Below are positions 12,301-24,605 of a stretch of 64,000 bases of DNA, one piece after another. The position numbers and the translations under genes are program-made. The stretch is taken from NCBI GenBank assembly GCA_015227615.1, contig JAALGZ010000016.1, positions 372,001-436,000 on the forward strand. The letters are read 5' to 3'. The stretch's first letter is position 1; every line of letters begins with the position of its first letter. The stretch comes from Labyrinthula sp. Ha (taxonomy: Eukaryota; Sar; Bigyra; Labyrinthulida; Labyrinthulaceae). The notes under the pieces are model-generated. The model was not told the DNA's origin and made no database searches. It was given only the letters and a program-made list of their open reading frames with translations.

Positions 12301-12997
12301 AAGAGGTCACTAGGTGTTAAGGAGCTAGGAAATATCCTATAATCCTGATAAAGAAGGTTATTCGACTTGTAAAGATATGTGTCTCTTCCAACTACTAGCT
12401 ACATACGAAGTCCACCGACACCCATGAAACCAAATCCTCGTTCATATTATTCCGTAAAGTTAATCAGAGACAGGCTTGGTGACTAGCAACCACCGTTAAA
12501 TAAGCCTATGCTGTCAGCAGGCCACATCTAAAAATGATACTGTTTTACCCTGATTGTTTGGTCTCGTTTAAAAACTTTCCTAAAATATAGTACACCCATG
12601 TTGAAAACCCATAATGAGAATACAACAATTGATTCTATTTGACTTGAAGTGGGTAAGATTACTGCGAACATATTTTTGCAAGAGTACATTCTATTGAATT
12701 CTCTAAACTTTTCGTTCTCTATATAATTTATAATTCAATACTACTAACATAATTATGGTCACAATAGAGTAATCGGGTATTCAGTTTCTTAAAATGTAAA
12801 ATCCAGATTGAGAACCGTGCCATGTTACGCTGTGCCATTAATCTCATCTGCCAGATTCATCTGAAATTAAAAAACGATGCAATATATTGTCAGGAGTAAC
12901 CAAGAAATGGCAACACTTGCCTTGAAAACCAACAAAAGCTCATAAATATTCAAAGATAATATTCTCAAAACCAAATAATCAAACTTATTAAAAAAAT
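6337..12997. other. Gene desert with one microsatellite
   Basis: About 6.7 kb with no recognisable gene. A (TA)14 microsatellite lies at 11533-11560. Open frames up to 104 codons (for example 11032-11346, minus) lack composition or motif support and are expected by chance at this AT content. A weak coding-like frame at about 11943-12161 was noted but not called. Confidence 0.5.
11533..11560. repeat. (TA)14 microsatellite
   Basis: Uninterrupted TA dinucleotide run of 28 bp, seen directly. Confidence 0.9.
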
Positions 12998-13966
12998 ATG
13001 GAAAACTCCTCTACCTATGAAGATTGCCAACTACCATACTTTTTCGACGAAGCGAATGAACTTTGTGACACAACAATTTATGAATACTATTTACCAATAT
13101 CCTCTTATTTGAAGATATCTTTTTTAATAATTGACACAATATTTTTTCTCATTTTATGTTTTACTATGAAAAATTTTCTATTGAAACGACCTTTTTCACG
13201 AAAAAATTGTAAAGAGCATTTTTTCAGAGGTCATTTCACAACTCTTTTCCTACTGACACTTGGAATTAGTTCTTGCTTAGTACATAATCTTACCGGAGGT
13301 TTGATACATTGTTCTATTTATAGCAGAAAAGGTAAAATAAGTGCTCTTTCTTGTGCTTACTTTTCACTGTTTACTTACAACGGAGTGTTCAGTTATATCT
13401 CAGTGTTCAGTAAACTTCTCGGAGTAGAACATAAGAACAAAAGATTTTATTTGACCAATAGAATTTGTTTTGGCCTTATAGCTCTGAATAATATTCCTTT
13501 TTTCTTCTTAATAAGTTTCATTATACTTCAAAGTTATGTTACTACAAAACAGTTTTTTGTCATTGCCCATGTTCAATCTGTAATCAATGCTACCATACTT
13601 ACCTTCTTATGCATTTATGTTATCAATAAACTGATTATAGATGTTCGTTTTCTCAGAAACCACTGTTTGCAATATAACAGACCAAAAAGTTATGGAAATA
13701 AAATTCAAACACTTCTTGTCAAACTGAAAATTTCAATCTTTGCAGCATGTTTTCACCTTTTAATTTCTATTCTCATTATTCTTCCGTACATAGCTGATAT
13801 CTTTCAAAACAATAAACTTCCATTTTTTATTACTTTTGTATTTGTGGGTGTTACTCCTTTAAATCTTGCTTTTCTGTTGTGTTATTTTAGTGTTTATATT
13901 GTACCAGGCTCAGAAGAATGTTTTAAACTCAATATTGTTACAACTGTTAAAAATGCAAAAGTATAG
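12998..13966 (+). CDS. Seven-transmembrane protein, GPCR-like
   Basis: A 322-residue intronless frame with seven hydrophobic segments, at about 36-57, 80-98, 116-138, 155-178, 190-212, 243-266 and 277-301. They are joined by short loops rich in Lys/Arg/Asn. The N-terminal ~35 residues are hydrophilic, with an N-glycosylation-type NSS near residue 3 and Cys10 and Cys23, fitting an outside N-terminus. The C-terminal tail is short (about 20 residues). Topology and size fit a G-protein-coupled receptor or related 7TM family, but I see no DRY or NPxxY and cannot place it in a named class. A G-gamma gene 11 kb away shows that the organism has heterotrimeric G proteins. It sits alone, with more than 8 kb of gene-free DNA on one side and about 13 kb without a host gene on the other. 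The long intact frame argues that it is functional. Confidence 0.75.
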   Translation: MENSSTYEDCQLPYFFDEANELCDTTIYEYYLPISSYLKISFLIIDTIFFLILCFTMKNFLLKRPFSRKNCKEHFFRGHFTTLFLLTLGISSCLVHNLTGGLIHCSIYSRKGKISALSCAYFSLFTYNGVFSYISVFSKLLGVEHKNKRFYLTNRICFGLIALNNIPFFFLISFIILQSYVTTKQFFVIAHVQSVINATILTFLCIYVINKLIIDVRFLRNHCLQYNRPKSYGNKIQTLLVKLKISIFAACFHLLISILIILPYIADIFQNNKLPFFITFVFVGVTPLNLAFLLCYFSVYIVPGSEECFKLNIVTTVKNAKV

Positions 13967-14476
13967 AAATTATAATAGAAGTTTCTCATTAAGAAATACA
14001 GTTTATACGTTACAAAATATTGAGGATAGTTCTTAGTTGTTAGTAGTAGAAAGATTACTTTGTAAATATAGAACTAGCTCATAATATTTTGGTTTTCATG
14101 ATAGTTTTCAGTTTTGAGTAGATATTGCAAGATGTTAAGTTGGTTTTGTAAGTCTCGTACTTAAACAGACAGAAAATAAGTCTCTAAGTTAGTTGTTCCA
14201 AAATTTAACATATTATATTCATTTTGTTTTAATTTATTTTTCTTAGAGTATTTTATATTTCTTTTTATAATAAGAAGGTGTATACCTTTGGTCAGGTCGT
14301 GTTTCTAGTTCGAGTAAAATGAAGAATAAGATAGCAGATAGATAAATATAAATGGGATAGCTGTTGTAAAAAATGTTTATTTCTTGGTTAACCAAAACGT
14401 GGTTATTAAATTATTACCGGGAACAGAATTCAGAGGACTTAAATGTTTGAATTGCCTCCTTAATATTTCATGGGGC
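13967..14476. other. Gene-free stretch downstream of the 7TM gene
   Basis: About 500 bp, T- and A-rich, presumably the 3' untranslated region and spacer. Nothing else recognised. Confidence 0.4.
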
Positions 14477-14478
14477 TA

Positions 14479-14508
14479 GGATTTTTTGACTCCGGAGTCA
14501 GACACTCC
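14479..14508 (+). repeat. Left terminal inverted repeat of the MITE
   Basis: Contains the palindrome TGACTCCGGAGTCA; pairs with 15364-15393 in inverted orientation with two differences. Confidence 0.75.
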
Positions 14509-15363
14509 TCGCGATCTCATTGGTCAGATCGATTTCCCAAAACTTTTTCTCATCATACTTCATCTGAATAAGGGAGGCGCAGAATCGCGATTTTTTCATA
14601 TTTCGTCTGAATAATCAATGCGCAGAACAATAATTTTCAATACTTAGACAAAAAAGAGAGGGAGCTGGGAATAAAGTGAAGTGTAGTAGAAGATACCAAA
14701 TACATATTAATAGTTAAAAAACATTAAAATGTGAAGTTTCCTGACCATAGCGTAGCGGGGAGCTTTTCACACTTCCCGCGTCTTTAAAAATGGCCCCCAT
14801 GACTCGGCCCTCCCTCCCCACTCGGCCCTCGATGAAGATGAGGATGGATTTAAATCTTTCTCCATAGCTTGAATACAGAAATTTGAAAATATGTGTAGAT
14901 GTTCATAAGTAAATATATGAAGTGACATAAATAGAAGTTTAAGACAAATAATTTTGAAAACTGAAATTCGGAATTTTTAAATTTTTGTAGAAATTAAAAT
15001 TTAAAAATTAAGTGGATTCGTCATCTAATCTAGGTGCAAGTTTTTTTATCCAAGCTATCTTTCTTTTTTTCTTGAATTATATATCCTTGAGCCTCATCCC
15101 TTTCTTTCCAATAATCCTGGACCTTGACTTTTACCTTAGAGTGTTCAAAATAGAGGACTTGTCCGAGCAGCACTAAATCTTGTAACATCTTGTTCAATCT
15201 TGTTCAATCTTTGAGAATATGGTGTTTTCTGGGTCCTAGTCTTGCCCTGTCATGTCTTTTATTATGGAGTTTTCATGATTTCAAATTTTTTATCTTGATT
15301 TTGTTGGTTTGTTTTTTTCAAAAAATAATTTTAGGCAATTGAAAATTCGGCCAATGAAGATTT

Positions 15364-15393
15364 GGAGTATCTGACTCCGGAGTCAAAAAATCT
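15364..15393 (-). repeat. Right terminal inverted repeat of the MITE
   Basis: Reverse complement of the left end with two mismatches, carrying the same 14-bp palindrome. Confidence 0.75.
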
Positions 15394-15395
15394 TA

Positions 15396-18300
15396 TTCGT
15401 ATTTCATGTATTTGGTTTTAAGAATATGAGGTAATGTCATATGGTTATATTTGAAATGGATGGGGACGTGGAATGATGTGTTTTTTAAATAGGCAAAAGT
15501 CAAAATAAAGTAGAATGATCGGACCTTCTAGAATGGCCTGGTAGAAAGATAGTAACATTGTTTAGCATTTTATTGCTAAGAAATAATGATGTCTAATATC
15601 AACACGAAAAAAAATTAGTTTTAGAACAATAAGTAGTAGTACAGGAAGTCTGAGAAGTTACAGAAGTTACAGAACAATCTATGTAAGAGACAGAGGTGCT
15701 TTGAAATTCTTATTTTATTGGGTTATGATTTGTTTCAGTAGTTTTGGCATCGCAAATACCAAAATTTTCACAAATATATTTGTGTAATTAAAGCTAAGGT
15801 CTTTATGATTGACTTGTCGGTTGCAATGTCTTCTTGACTTTAGATTAAGCAATCTTGTGTAAACTAAATATTTAATATGATAATTAAAAATTATTATCTT
15901 TTATTATATAACAGAGTTTAAACATTACTTAAAAATGATAGATTAGGATCAGGAAGTTTATCTGGAAACAATTATACTTGATTATCTAAAGCTGTTAATC
16001 AAAATCAAATGATTTGCATTAAAAAAATATTTCAGCTTATGCTTTGAGTTTTAAATAAACTACAATAAAATTAGAGGAAGAATGGAAGTGCATGAATATT
16101 GGAGAGAACAAAGATATTGTACAAACATTATGTTTCAAGAGCTACTCTCTTCTACATTTAATCGCTCAGAACTTCCTTAGAACATGGTGGTAAGGCATAG
16201 AGTTATTTAAATATGAAGTTCCTTCCAAGTTCTGTAATTGTTAGTTTTTCATTGGGAATAAGAATTCCTCGCCCTTTTACTCTATGTGTGAACCCATTTG
16301 GACATAAAGCTGTAATCTTAAAGTTAGATCATTACAACATTTCATTCATGTAAAGAAGTAGACAGCACAATGAATGAAGCATCAGTAACCTGGAACTATC
16401 AGTGATAGTAGCTATTGATCTACCAGTCAGAACTACACTAGATTCATCCGGAATTATGGTGTTTAATTATATCTTCTTATCGTGTGATATTCCAAAGACA
16501 CTTTCATATCTGATAATATACATATTGTATTACTGTGTTAAGTTGTAGCAGCAATAGTTTTAGTAAAATATCGTTTTCAAAAGACTGAACCCTATTGTTT
16601 GAAATTTTTGATGTGTAACTACAGAAGTAAAAAACTGTTTCAGAAAACATGTAGACCTTCCTTAAATCTAATTATCAATTCAAAATAAAATTAATAAAGC
16701 TCTACCATTTCTGCAGACAATGTAACCGGATAAATAATTTTAATTTTAAAGTAGAATATGAATAAACTAGATTATATCAGATGAAAAACACCAAATAAGA
16801 ATTTTACTATGACCTCAAAACACGGTAGAGCTCTTCTGATAAAGTCATTGGTGATACTTAGTCTACTTTGAAAGGATTCGTTAGCTTTCTTTCTTACTAA
16901 CCCCGTGTTTATATTTTTTGTTAGGAAAGAGCAGGTTTCAATATATTCTGTGGAATCCCAAGATCTCTAGAAAAAAATATCCCAATACATATGGGGACAA
17001 GGGTGGCAATATCACTTTGACCTTAAAGTATTGGAAAGAGTAATTTCCTTCAGAGCTTAAAAAAGAAGCAATTACTGGGCAAATAATCTTGGAAGAAACA
17101 ACCAAGAGGGCAGACTCTGCCAAATATTTCTTCTTTATATAGCGACCCCTTTCTTGGTACCTTTTTTATATCAATAGCTATTTTGGAAATCCACAACAGT
17201 AATTTGTGGAATACGAGCACTGTAAAGGAATCCAGCGAGAGCAGCACTTACTTTATATAGAGGAGAAAGGATAAGATGAATAATTAAGAGATATATATAT
17301 TCCAACAAAAAAAATTTTTCGCTACCACCTTAAAATAGGTATATATAGATTTTTAATATAAATTTGAAAGGTGAAAAAGGGGTTTCATCACATCCATTGA
17401 GACTAGGGAGAAAATAGTTAAGATAAAACGCAAATTTCTTTCTTGATCACCTATTCACATATGAATAATTGTTCTCTTTTCCACAGATAGTTTCTCCGCT
17501 TTTAAAAAGAGTGTACCCATCGATGATTACATTACAGTTCAAGAATTACATTCATATCATAAACCCTATATTTGACTACAGTGTTTACCATATCATATTG
17601 CCTGCACAATGGTAGTTAAGGAGAGGTTGTTCCAGTATAGCTTGGCACTTTTTTCCTGGAGGTTATTTCCACTGTGAGTTTTCCATGAGTAATGACCGTG
17701 GATTTTCAAAGATAGCTAATTGTACTGACAGCTGGACTATAATGTTCACTGGTAAATACATTTCTCTATATGTCAGTGTAATTAAAAACTGATAGAAGAA
17801 ACAATTTTCTATATTTTTTTTCTTCAACTCAGTGAAGCCAATTATATAATTTCTAAGCCACAATATGATTTATTTAGATATGGCTGGTCTTTCACGATTT
17901 AACATTTGAATCGCTTGAAGTTACAGAAGAAAATCATCAACTTTTACCAATAATCCACATATCAATATTGTGCTCAGAATATTAGCACATAGAATTGTAT
18001 ATTTTATTACTGCTAAGATTCTTCCCTTTAAATAGACTATGAGCATTAAGAAATACTTATAATCACGTGTGGGTAATGTGATTTCGAGATTAAGTATGTT
18101 ATTCGTGTTTTTGTGCTATTGAAGAGCAACATCAGTTACTTCTTATTATAACCATTGAGGTGTGCTTCCCTGGAGTTAGGATAGTTCCATTCTCTAATAC
18201 TATATTCTGGATATTTCTTTCTTCACCGAAAATGAACATTGCATAAGAATACATTGTAAAATGAAATATAACACAATCCCAAATAAGTATATGAAATAGC

Positions 18301-21300
18301 TCATTATCTAAAATTACGGAGATGAGTTGTTACTCATGATTTTAATGCTGAAGATCTTTTTTCAATTGAAACCACCTGATTTAATCAAATAAAACCTTCG
18401 TTCGTAAATACCACAGATCATAGGCTATCACTGAGTAGCTGTATCTACGTATAAGTTTTTTCTTGTACCAGTCGTTTTTGTCAAAATAGTATGATTGGAT
18501 CTAGTACAAATGAATTGATGATATTTCTACCTCAATCCTTCCCTACTATCTATCTGTGATATAGAAATTACCGGTGCATAGTAGCTAGCATTTATCTATG
18601 TTCATATGAATCGTTTTGAAAATGGCTCAAAATGGTTTCACATAGCATATAGAATATACCCCATATATATATCCATATCTTAACGAACAACGAATTCATA
18701 GGATAACGATTAGTAATCATGGTTTCATCATCGAAGATCTTATTTCTGGGTGATTTATTGCAGGTATGTTCCGAGGTGCAAAGCGATCAACTATAGTAAC
18801 CCAAGAGGATGTTTTAGTGGCATGTAACAGGAAACCTTAGTGGGGGTTGTGGCCAGAATACAATCCCTTTTCTAGAATGTAGTGTAGCGGTTCCTAAAAT
18901 AATGCATGTGTATGTATTATTTCATAGCATCGCACCTCCAGGAAATTACTTGACCTGGACTTGGAGCTTCATGATAAGTCTCGCTAATCTTGAGAGGTTT
19001 GTTTCTATCTCTGGGAACATTTAAAGTGAACAGCACTCTCTGTTTATCTTGTCTCCCCTTTACTTAGTCATGATCGCTAAACATGTTTTTATTTATGCCT
19101 CATCTGCTCTAAAGACAAACTGGATTTAGATAAAATAGTAAAGATAGCTTGAAGTTTGTACTGATAATGCCGGATATTGGTGGGCACTTAGAACTGTGTT
19201 AACTTCAATTTTTTTTGGTGACATACGAGACTTAAACAAAAATTTTTAACGTTTTAGACTCGAAGTTGTATAAGAAACTAATCTTGATATAAATACTCAT
19301 TTTTTCATAATTTGGTTCCTAGAATTATTTTTTTTTGCCGCTTCATCTTCCCTCAAACTTCTCATATCACATGGGGTCTTTTCGCAATGGTATAACTGTT
19401 TCATTTCGCAAATTTTCCTTAAGCAACACATTTACGTGGCGTGGAGTGATAAGTTTTCAGAGCTGCTCTGGTTGATTCAGCTCACTCCAAAAACTTGGAT
19501 AAATTAAATTGGTTTCTCTAAATTTAGAATAATTATTATCTGAATGGATCATTCATTTTTTTCGATTACTTGTTGTTCTATTTTTTTTGTGCCAGAGTTT
19601 GTTAATGCATTGTATCGAGATGTTTTATTAGCTTTACACTCAATTGTGCCGGAAAATTTTGACCAACCTGTATTCACAGGTTCCGGGAAAATACGTTTAT
19701 TCGATTTTATATTGCTCTTTCTATTAGAAAACTATTGTTTTTGTGCATGATAGCCAAATTTTTTCAAATTTGGGGCAGGTTTCGACGATACACACCTGTA
19801 CCTATCTCATAAGACTTTCATAGATCTGAACATTTGAATATCTGGACCCTTGTCAGGTAATACTTGTTTTTACCGATAACATTTTTCGCCTTATGCTACA
19901 TTCTAATCCTGATACTCTTTCACCATATAAATATCCTTGCTCAGTATGTTTTTGAAAATCTCTGGTTATGTTGCTTCTGGAATGTAGCTATTCTGAACTA
20001 AATCGTGACCTCAACATCAGCATCTGCAAATACAAATATTTTACTTTAGTGCTGCAGATAGAAAATGTCTGTGGGAAGAGTAAGAGATATTCAGGCCCAT
20101 TCTTAAAATACTTAGTCACGTAAATTCTGTATAGGACATAGAGATCCCGCAATTTATATGTCGTATCAATAACTCGCTAACCATACAACCCCTATGTCTC
20201 GCAAGAATTAGAGCTCAAGACATTATATTACACATAAAATATCTATGTATACATCTTTAAAGTGATATATTACTATTTTTAAAAACTCAATATTAGAACT
20301 TACGCTCCAGAAGCGCACTAAGAAAAAAATAGGCAGAAATAGTGAACCCCTAAATCATCAGATACCCTAAAACCACTTGGTTGTAACACATGGCGGTGGA
20401 TATAATGAAACTACCCATAAAAATTCCCTGGTAGGTTTCATGTTGAAGTTTTGTGAAGAATATATATTACCCTTGTGCTAACTTCATAACAGAGATACAC
20501 CAATTCTTTGCATGCAGTGCATGGAGCTTAGAACCATGTTATTGGGAAAGCGAATAATTAACTAATTCTTCAGCCAGGTTTTAACCAAAATTATTACCAT
20601 TTATATCTCGCTATAAATATCTTCAACAGATAAACTTTAAACATTACATTAAACTCTTAAAAAAATATCACTTCTTAATTCTCTGTAGCTAAAGCTCTGT
20701 ACACAGTGGTATTCGGTCTTAATTGAGTGCCTGGAGATAGTTTCTGTTCGTTTTGATGTAATTCTATTATACAATTACTGGGAACGACAGCATAATGTTT
20801 TGCTTTTCTCCTGTTTAAGTATACGTATATTTAGCCCAGTCGCGATACAAATTCTCTAATCAAGTCTCTACACCACCCATATTTATTCTGTTAATTACAC
20901 TAGGACCGATCATGAGATAGAAGCCCTTAACCGACTCGTCAACCACTTTATTCTCAGGTTATTAGAGTAGGAGCTATGTGCAGAAAAATCATGATGGAAA
21001 TTTTTGTTTATTTTGTTGTGATAAAGAGCATGACGTTCAGAAATACTTTTCTTACTTGTTTCGAGCAAGTTTTAGTACTTGAGTATGGCGGCTTTCCTTG
21101 ATTTCCTCCTGGCGTTGACTCATCTTGTAAGAAACAAGTATGGTTCCTTATGATACCATGGACCACGATAGATAACTGTAGGATCATAATAAAAAGAATT
21201 ATATTATAAACGGTAAGCAAAACTCTACACTTATTGTTTGACAGAATTTTCCTGAAATTAACGGTAAGCCTGGCATGTATAATCAATAACGGTACGTTCC

Positions 21301-24198
21301 AGAATTTATGTAAATTCATCAAACTCAAAGTTTTCTCTCCTTGCTTAAGGCCAAGAGCAAAAAAGTCAAGAAAATTTTCGTAAAGATTATTTATATGACT
21401 TAAAATAGTACTTGAAAATACTTAAGACTCTATCTCTATAACACAAGAGCAACTACTGCTTGTAAGGGGTTAAGATTGGTACCTTCTTGGCATATTTACC
21501 ACAGGAATTGTACTTAATATGAGTTGCTTTCAAAGTATAAAAGTTTAGAAAAATTTTGGCTAATAAAAAATTTATCTGGCTTAATTTCTGCATATTTTTT
21601 AATACTTTAGTAGTGTTGAAGCGAAAGAAACATGTATTGTTATCTGCAATTTGCAGTAATATGCCGGAGATTTGTATAATTAAAACAAATAAAAATTTCA
21701 AAAGTTATCCATATATACTCTAAGTTACTGAAAACTAGTCTTAGATAAGGTTAAACTCCAATTAAATTTCTTTTTAGTAATTAGGAAATTGGACTTGACT
21801 ATTTTAAAGTTAAGTTTGGAGTCAAGTTTCATTAAGCTAACCATTTACTGTTGTAGTTAATAGGGAAGTTTTTCCAGTTTCCTGGAACCAGAATCGTACA
21901 AATTCTAAGCTACCCTTTTTTAGAGGCGATAATTATTTTCAGATTGCTTCGTTAGTTGGTATCACCCTTTCAAAAATATTTAACATTTAAGTGTATCCTT
22001 TTTCAGGGTTGCTGAGACCTTGGAAATATGATACAATGTTAGGAAGTCTATACAGAATACTCCAATTCTCAAATAAACTTGTTTCTAGACCTAAATTAAC
22101 CCGTTCTTTTGACTGTTGAGTCTATGTTCAGGCTCTAGACGAGTATTCTTTGAGGTATTACCCGGATTGAAGTTTATGGAAACAGCATTTTAGCCCAATA
22201 TCGACTTCTCTTAAAAAAAACATTAAAAATACCCTAAAGCATAGAACTAAGGGTTACAGGTCACGTTTCTTAGTTTTTTGGGGCTTCCTAGTACAGAAAT
22301 TTATAGGATTATAGTAAGACTGAGAGATGTTGTATTTCCAGATGTGCAGATTTTCTACACTTGACTTTTCTGAATGAAGTTTACCTTAGTTACCGTTAAC
22401 TAGAGAAGAAAAATTCTGAGAAATGATTTGAGAAGTCAGGTATGATGAATCCCAAGAGTTTGAGAAGGATCAGATTATCTATAGAGTTCTGCTTTATGAT
22501 GTTACGTTTGGATGAATGTTTTTTAGAGATCTGTAAACTTAGTGAAAAGGACCCTTAAAATTAGCCTTTCTTAGTGTTTAAAGTACATATACTTATCAAA
22601 TACCTGCAAATCACATGGTTGGAAAGGTTTTTTTAAAAGTAAAACACATTGTGGGTGATAATATTGTATTTGAGGAAGATTTCGTGACAAAAACTAACAA
22701 ATACTATATGCTTTATTTTCAGTAATCGTGTTTTTTTTTTATGATTTATATTATTTTAATCCTCTAAATTTTTATATGGGTAAGTAATATATTCAGTTTA
22801 CAACATGATTTGAGCTTTGTAGAAGAGTTGAAAAAGCATTGTTGATTACATGGCCATTATACTGTATTCTGGAAAAATAATATCGATGCACTTAACAGCA
22901 TCATTGCATAAGAAAAGAATAGTCTTGTCTAATTTTTTATATAAATTCAATAAAAAGGCTATACTTGAATGTTTAAAAAAGTGGTTTAGCTTATTCCTTC
23001 GCTGTTTTATGGTTGATATAGAATGGATGTATCATAATTTGGTGATGTTTTGTTCTCTACATAAAATTAATTATGCCAAGTCATACACTATGTTATATGG
23101 ATAAAAAATTAAAGATTTATTATTTTTTTATATTTTTTATAGCTCGAAATATTTGGCAAAAAACAGAATTCACTATTCTTAGAGAATTCACTAAGATACA
23201 GGTTTACCAGAAAACAATAGAATAAAAAAGTATCTTCCAATGCTAAAAATAAGAAATTAAAATCAAACTTTTAAATACAGTTCAGAGGATAATTCTCATA
23301 GGTCACCATAACTTTGAAAACTAATGTTGAATGATATACATAAATATCAAAATTATGACCTGAAACTCACACGCATTTCGCAAGTATGAAAATGAGAAGT
23401 CTTACTACAACTCACAGTATGAAACAAAAAGATAGTTTGCAAAAATATATTCAAAATTATCTGGTAAATGATCTTAGAATTTTATTTGGCAAAAGATAAC
23501 AAGCTTTTGTTGCTGAGATAAATTTTAAGACACATTGTTTCCATCTAAATTTTGTATTTTAGAGCAAGCACAAGCAAAATATAGCTTAATAAAACGCAGT
23601 ATTATTTCTTATGAGGGAGTATAAGAAATTAAAACTTCTTTCGAATGATATATTTTATTGTCGGTGAAATAAAGTTCGAGTTCAATTAGAGTCCATTATT
23701 AATCATGGTCATGTATTATTTTTCCGATCTTGTGTGGTTCTCTTACATTTTCACTAAGTCTATTAGGGCTAAATGTAAAAATAATGAATAGAAAGAATAA
23801 AAAAAAGAGAGCTTTCGAATGGCCTGCTTCTTGTACACTAAATCTGGTTTCAAGCCATTCTATCAACAGATGTAGTTTGTTGCGAGAGTTGACCGAGTCG
23901 AAATTATAACGAAAAACAAGCAGAGACGAGAAGGACCTCTCCATCTAAAAAAGTCCACAGAACAAACGGTATACCATAACTTGTCTTAAAAACTATTGCG
24001 ATATAATAGTGGTACAGATATGGCAAGAATATTTGTTAAGGTGAGATACAATTCTACCGTTAAAACCCCTAGATACATCCGTATACCTAAATCATAAAAG
24101 AAAGATAGAGATGGAATTTGATTAATTGATGATTTAGCAATAATAATTTGTCTATATTTATCTCATTGATTGATCCGGAAAATTTCCCCGACATTCAT
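15396..24198. other. Gene desert
   Basis: Nearly 9 kb with no supported gene. The longest open frames (for example 21008-21328, 106 codons, minus) show no motif or composition support. A possible eroded gene around 19330-19750 (two short protein-like frames on the plus strand) is too weak to call. Confidence 0.5.
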
Positions 24199-24199
24199 A

Positions 24200-24605
24200 T
24201 TGATTATCGACAATCAACTGATTGTGAATAATGAATTAGACCATATGGCCCTGGGTAAAATGGCCAAAATTTCTATATTTTATACTGCCAGCGTATAGAA
24301 TTTTCCTAAACATGGGCCATATGACCCGGTTTTCACAGCAGTAAATGTCTATCTTACGGTAAAAAATTTTATGCTAAATCATTACCATGGTACTACCACA
24401 AAAGGGGTGTTACCGTTGTATCGCGGTATAGTGTCTCGTTAAGAAACCCTAAATTTGACCCTGCTATATTTTATACCCGGAATATGCCTCGGGCTTGTGG
24501 TCTTTTGGTATGAATTTTTGTGCTGTGCATAAGAATATATGTTGCTGGGCGATTTCATCAAAGGTTATGTGACCCAAATTATTATTGATAATCAGTTGAT
24601 AATCA
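24200..24605. repeat. Foldback or MITE-like inverted-repeat element of about 400 bp
   Basis: The left arm (about 24200-24248) and right arm (about 24563-24605) are inverted copies sharing TTGATTATC, CAACTGATT and AATAAT in the same order. Inside lies a second inverted pair, CCATATGGCCC at 24241 against GGGCCATATG at 24314. No open frame is present. Target duplication is not clear, so the exact ends are uncertain. It could be a MITE or a simple foldback sequence. Confidence 0.45.

Larger units (their letters stand above)
14479..15393. mobile_element. 915-bp MITE-like DNA transposon with inverted ends and TA duplication
   Basis: The two ends are inverted copies of each other over about 30 bp with two mismatches. 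Each contains GATTTTTTGACTCCGGAGTC followed by AGA(C/T)ACTCC. A further TCATTGG match lies inside each end. The element is bounded by TA on both sides (14477-14478 and 15394-15395), as for Tc1/mariner-like elements. No transposase frame is present, so it is non-autonomous. A 14-bp perfect palindrome (TGACTCCGGAGTCA) inside each end is unusual. The interior has GC-rich patches near 14750-14830, unlike the host. Confidence 0.7.

Noticed and set aside
21008-21328. 106-codon minus-strand open frame
   Set aside because: No motif, no coding rhythm, no neighbour; within chance expectation.
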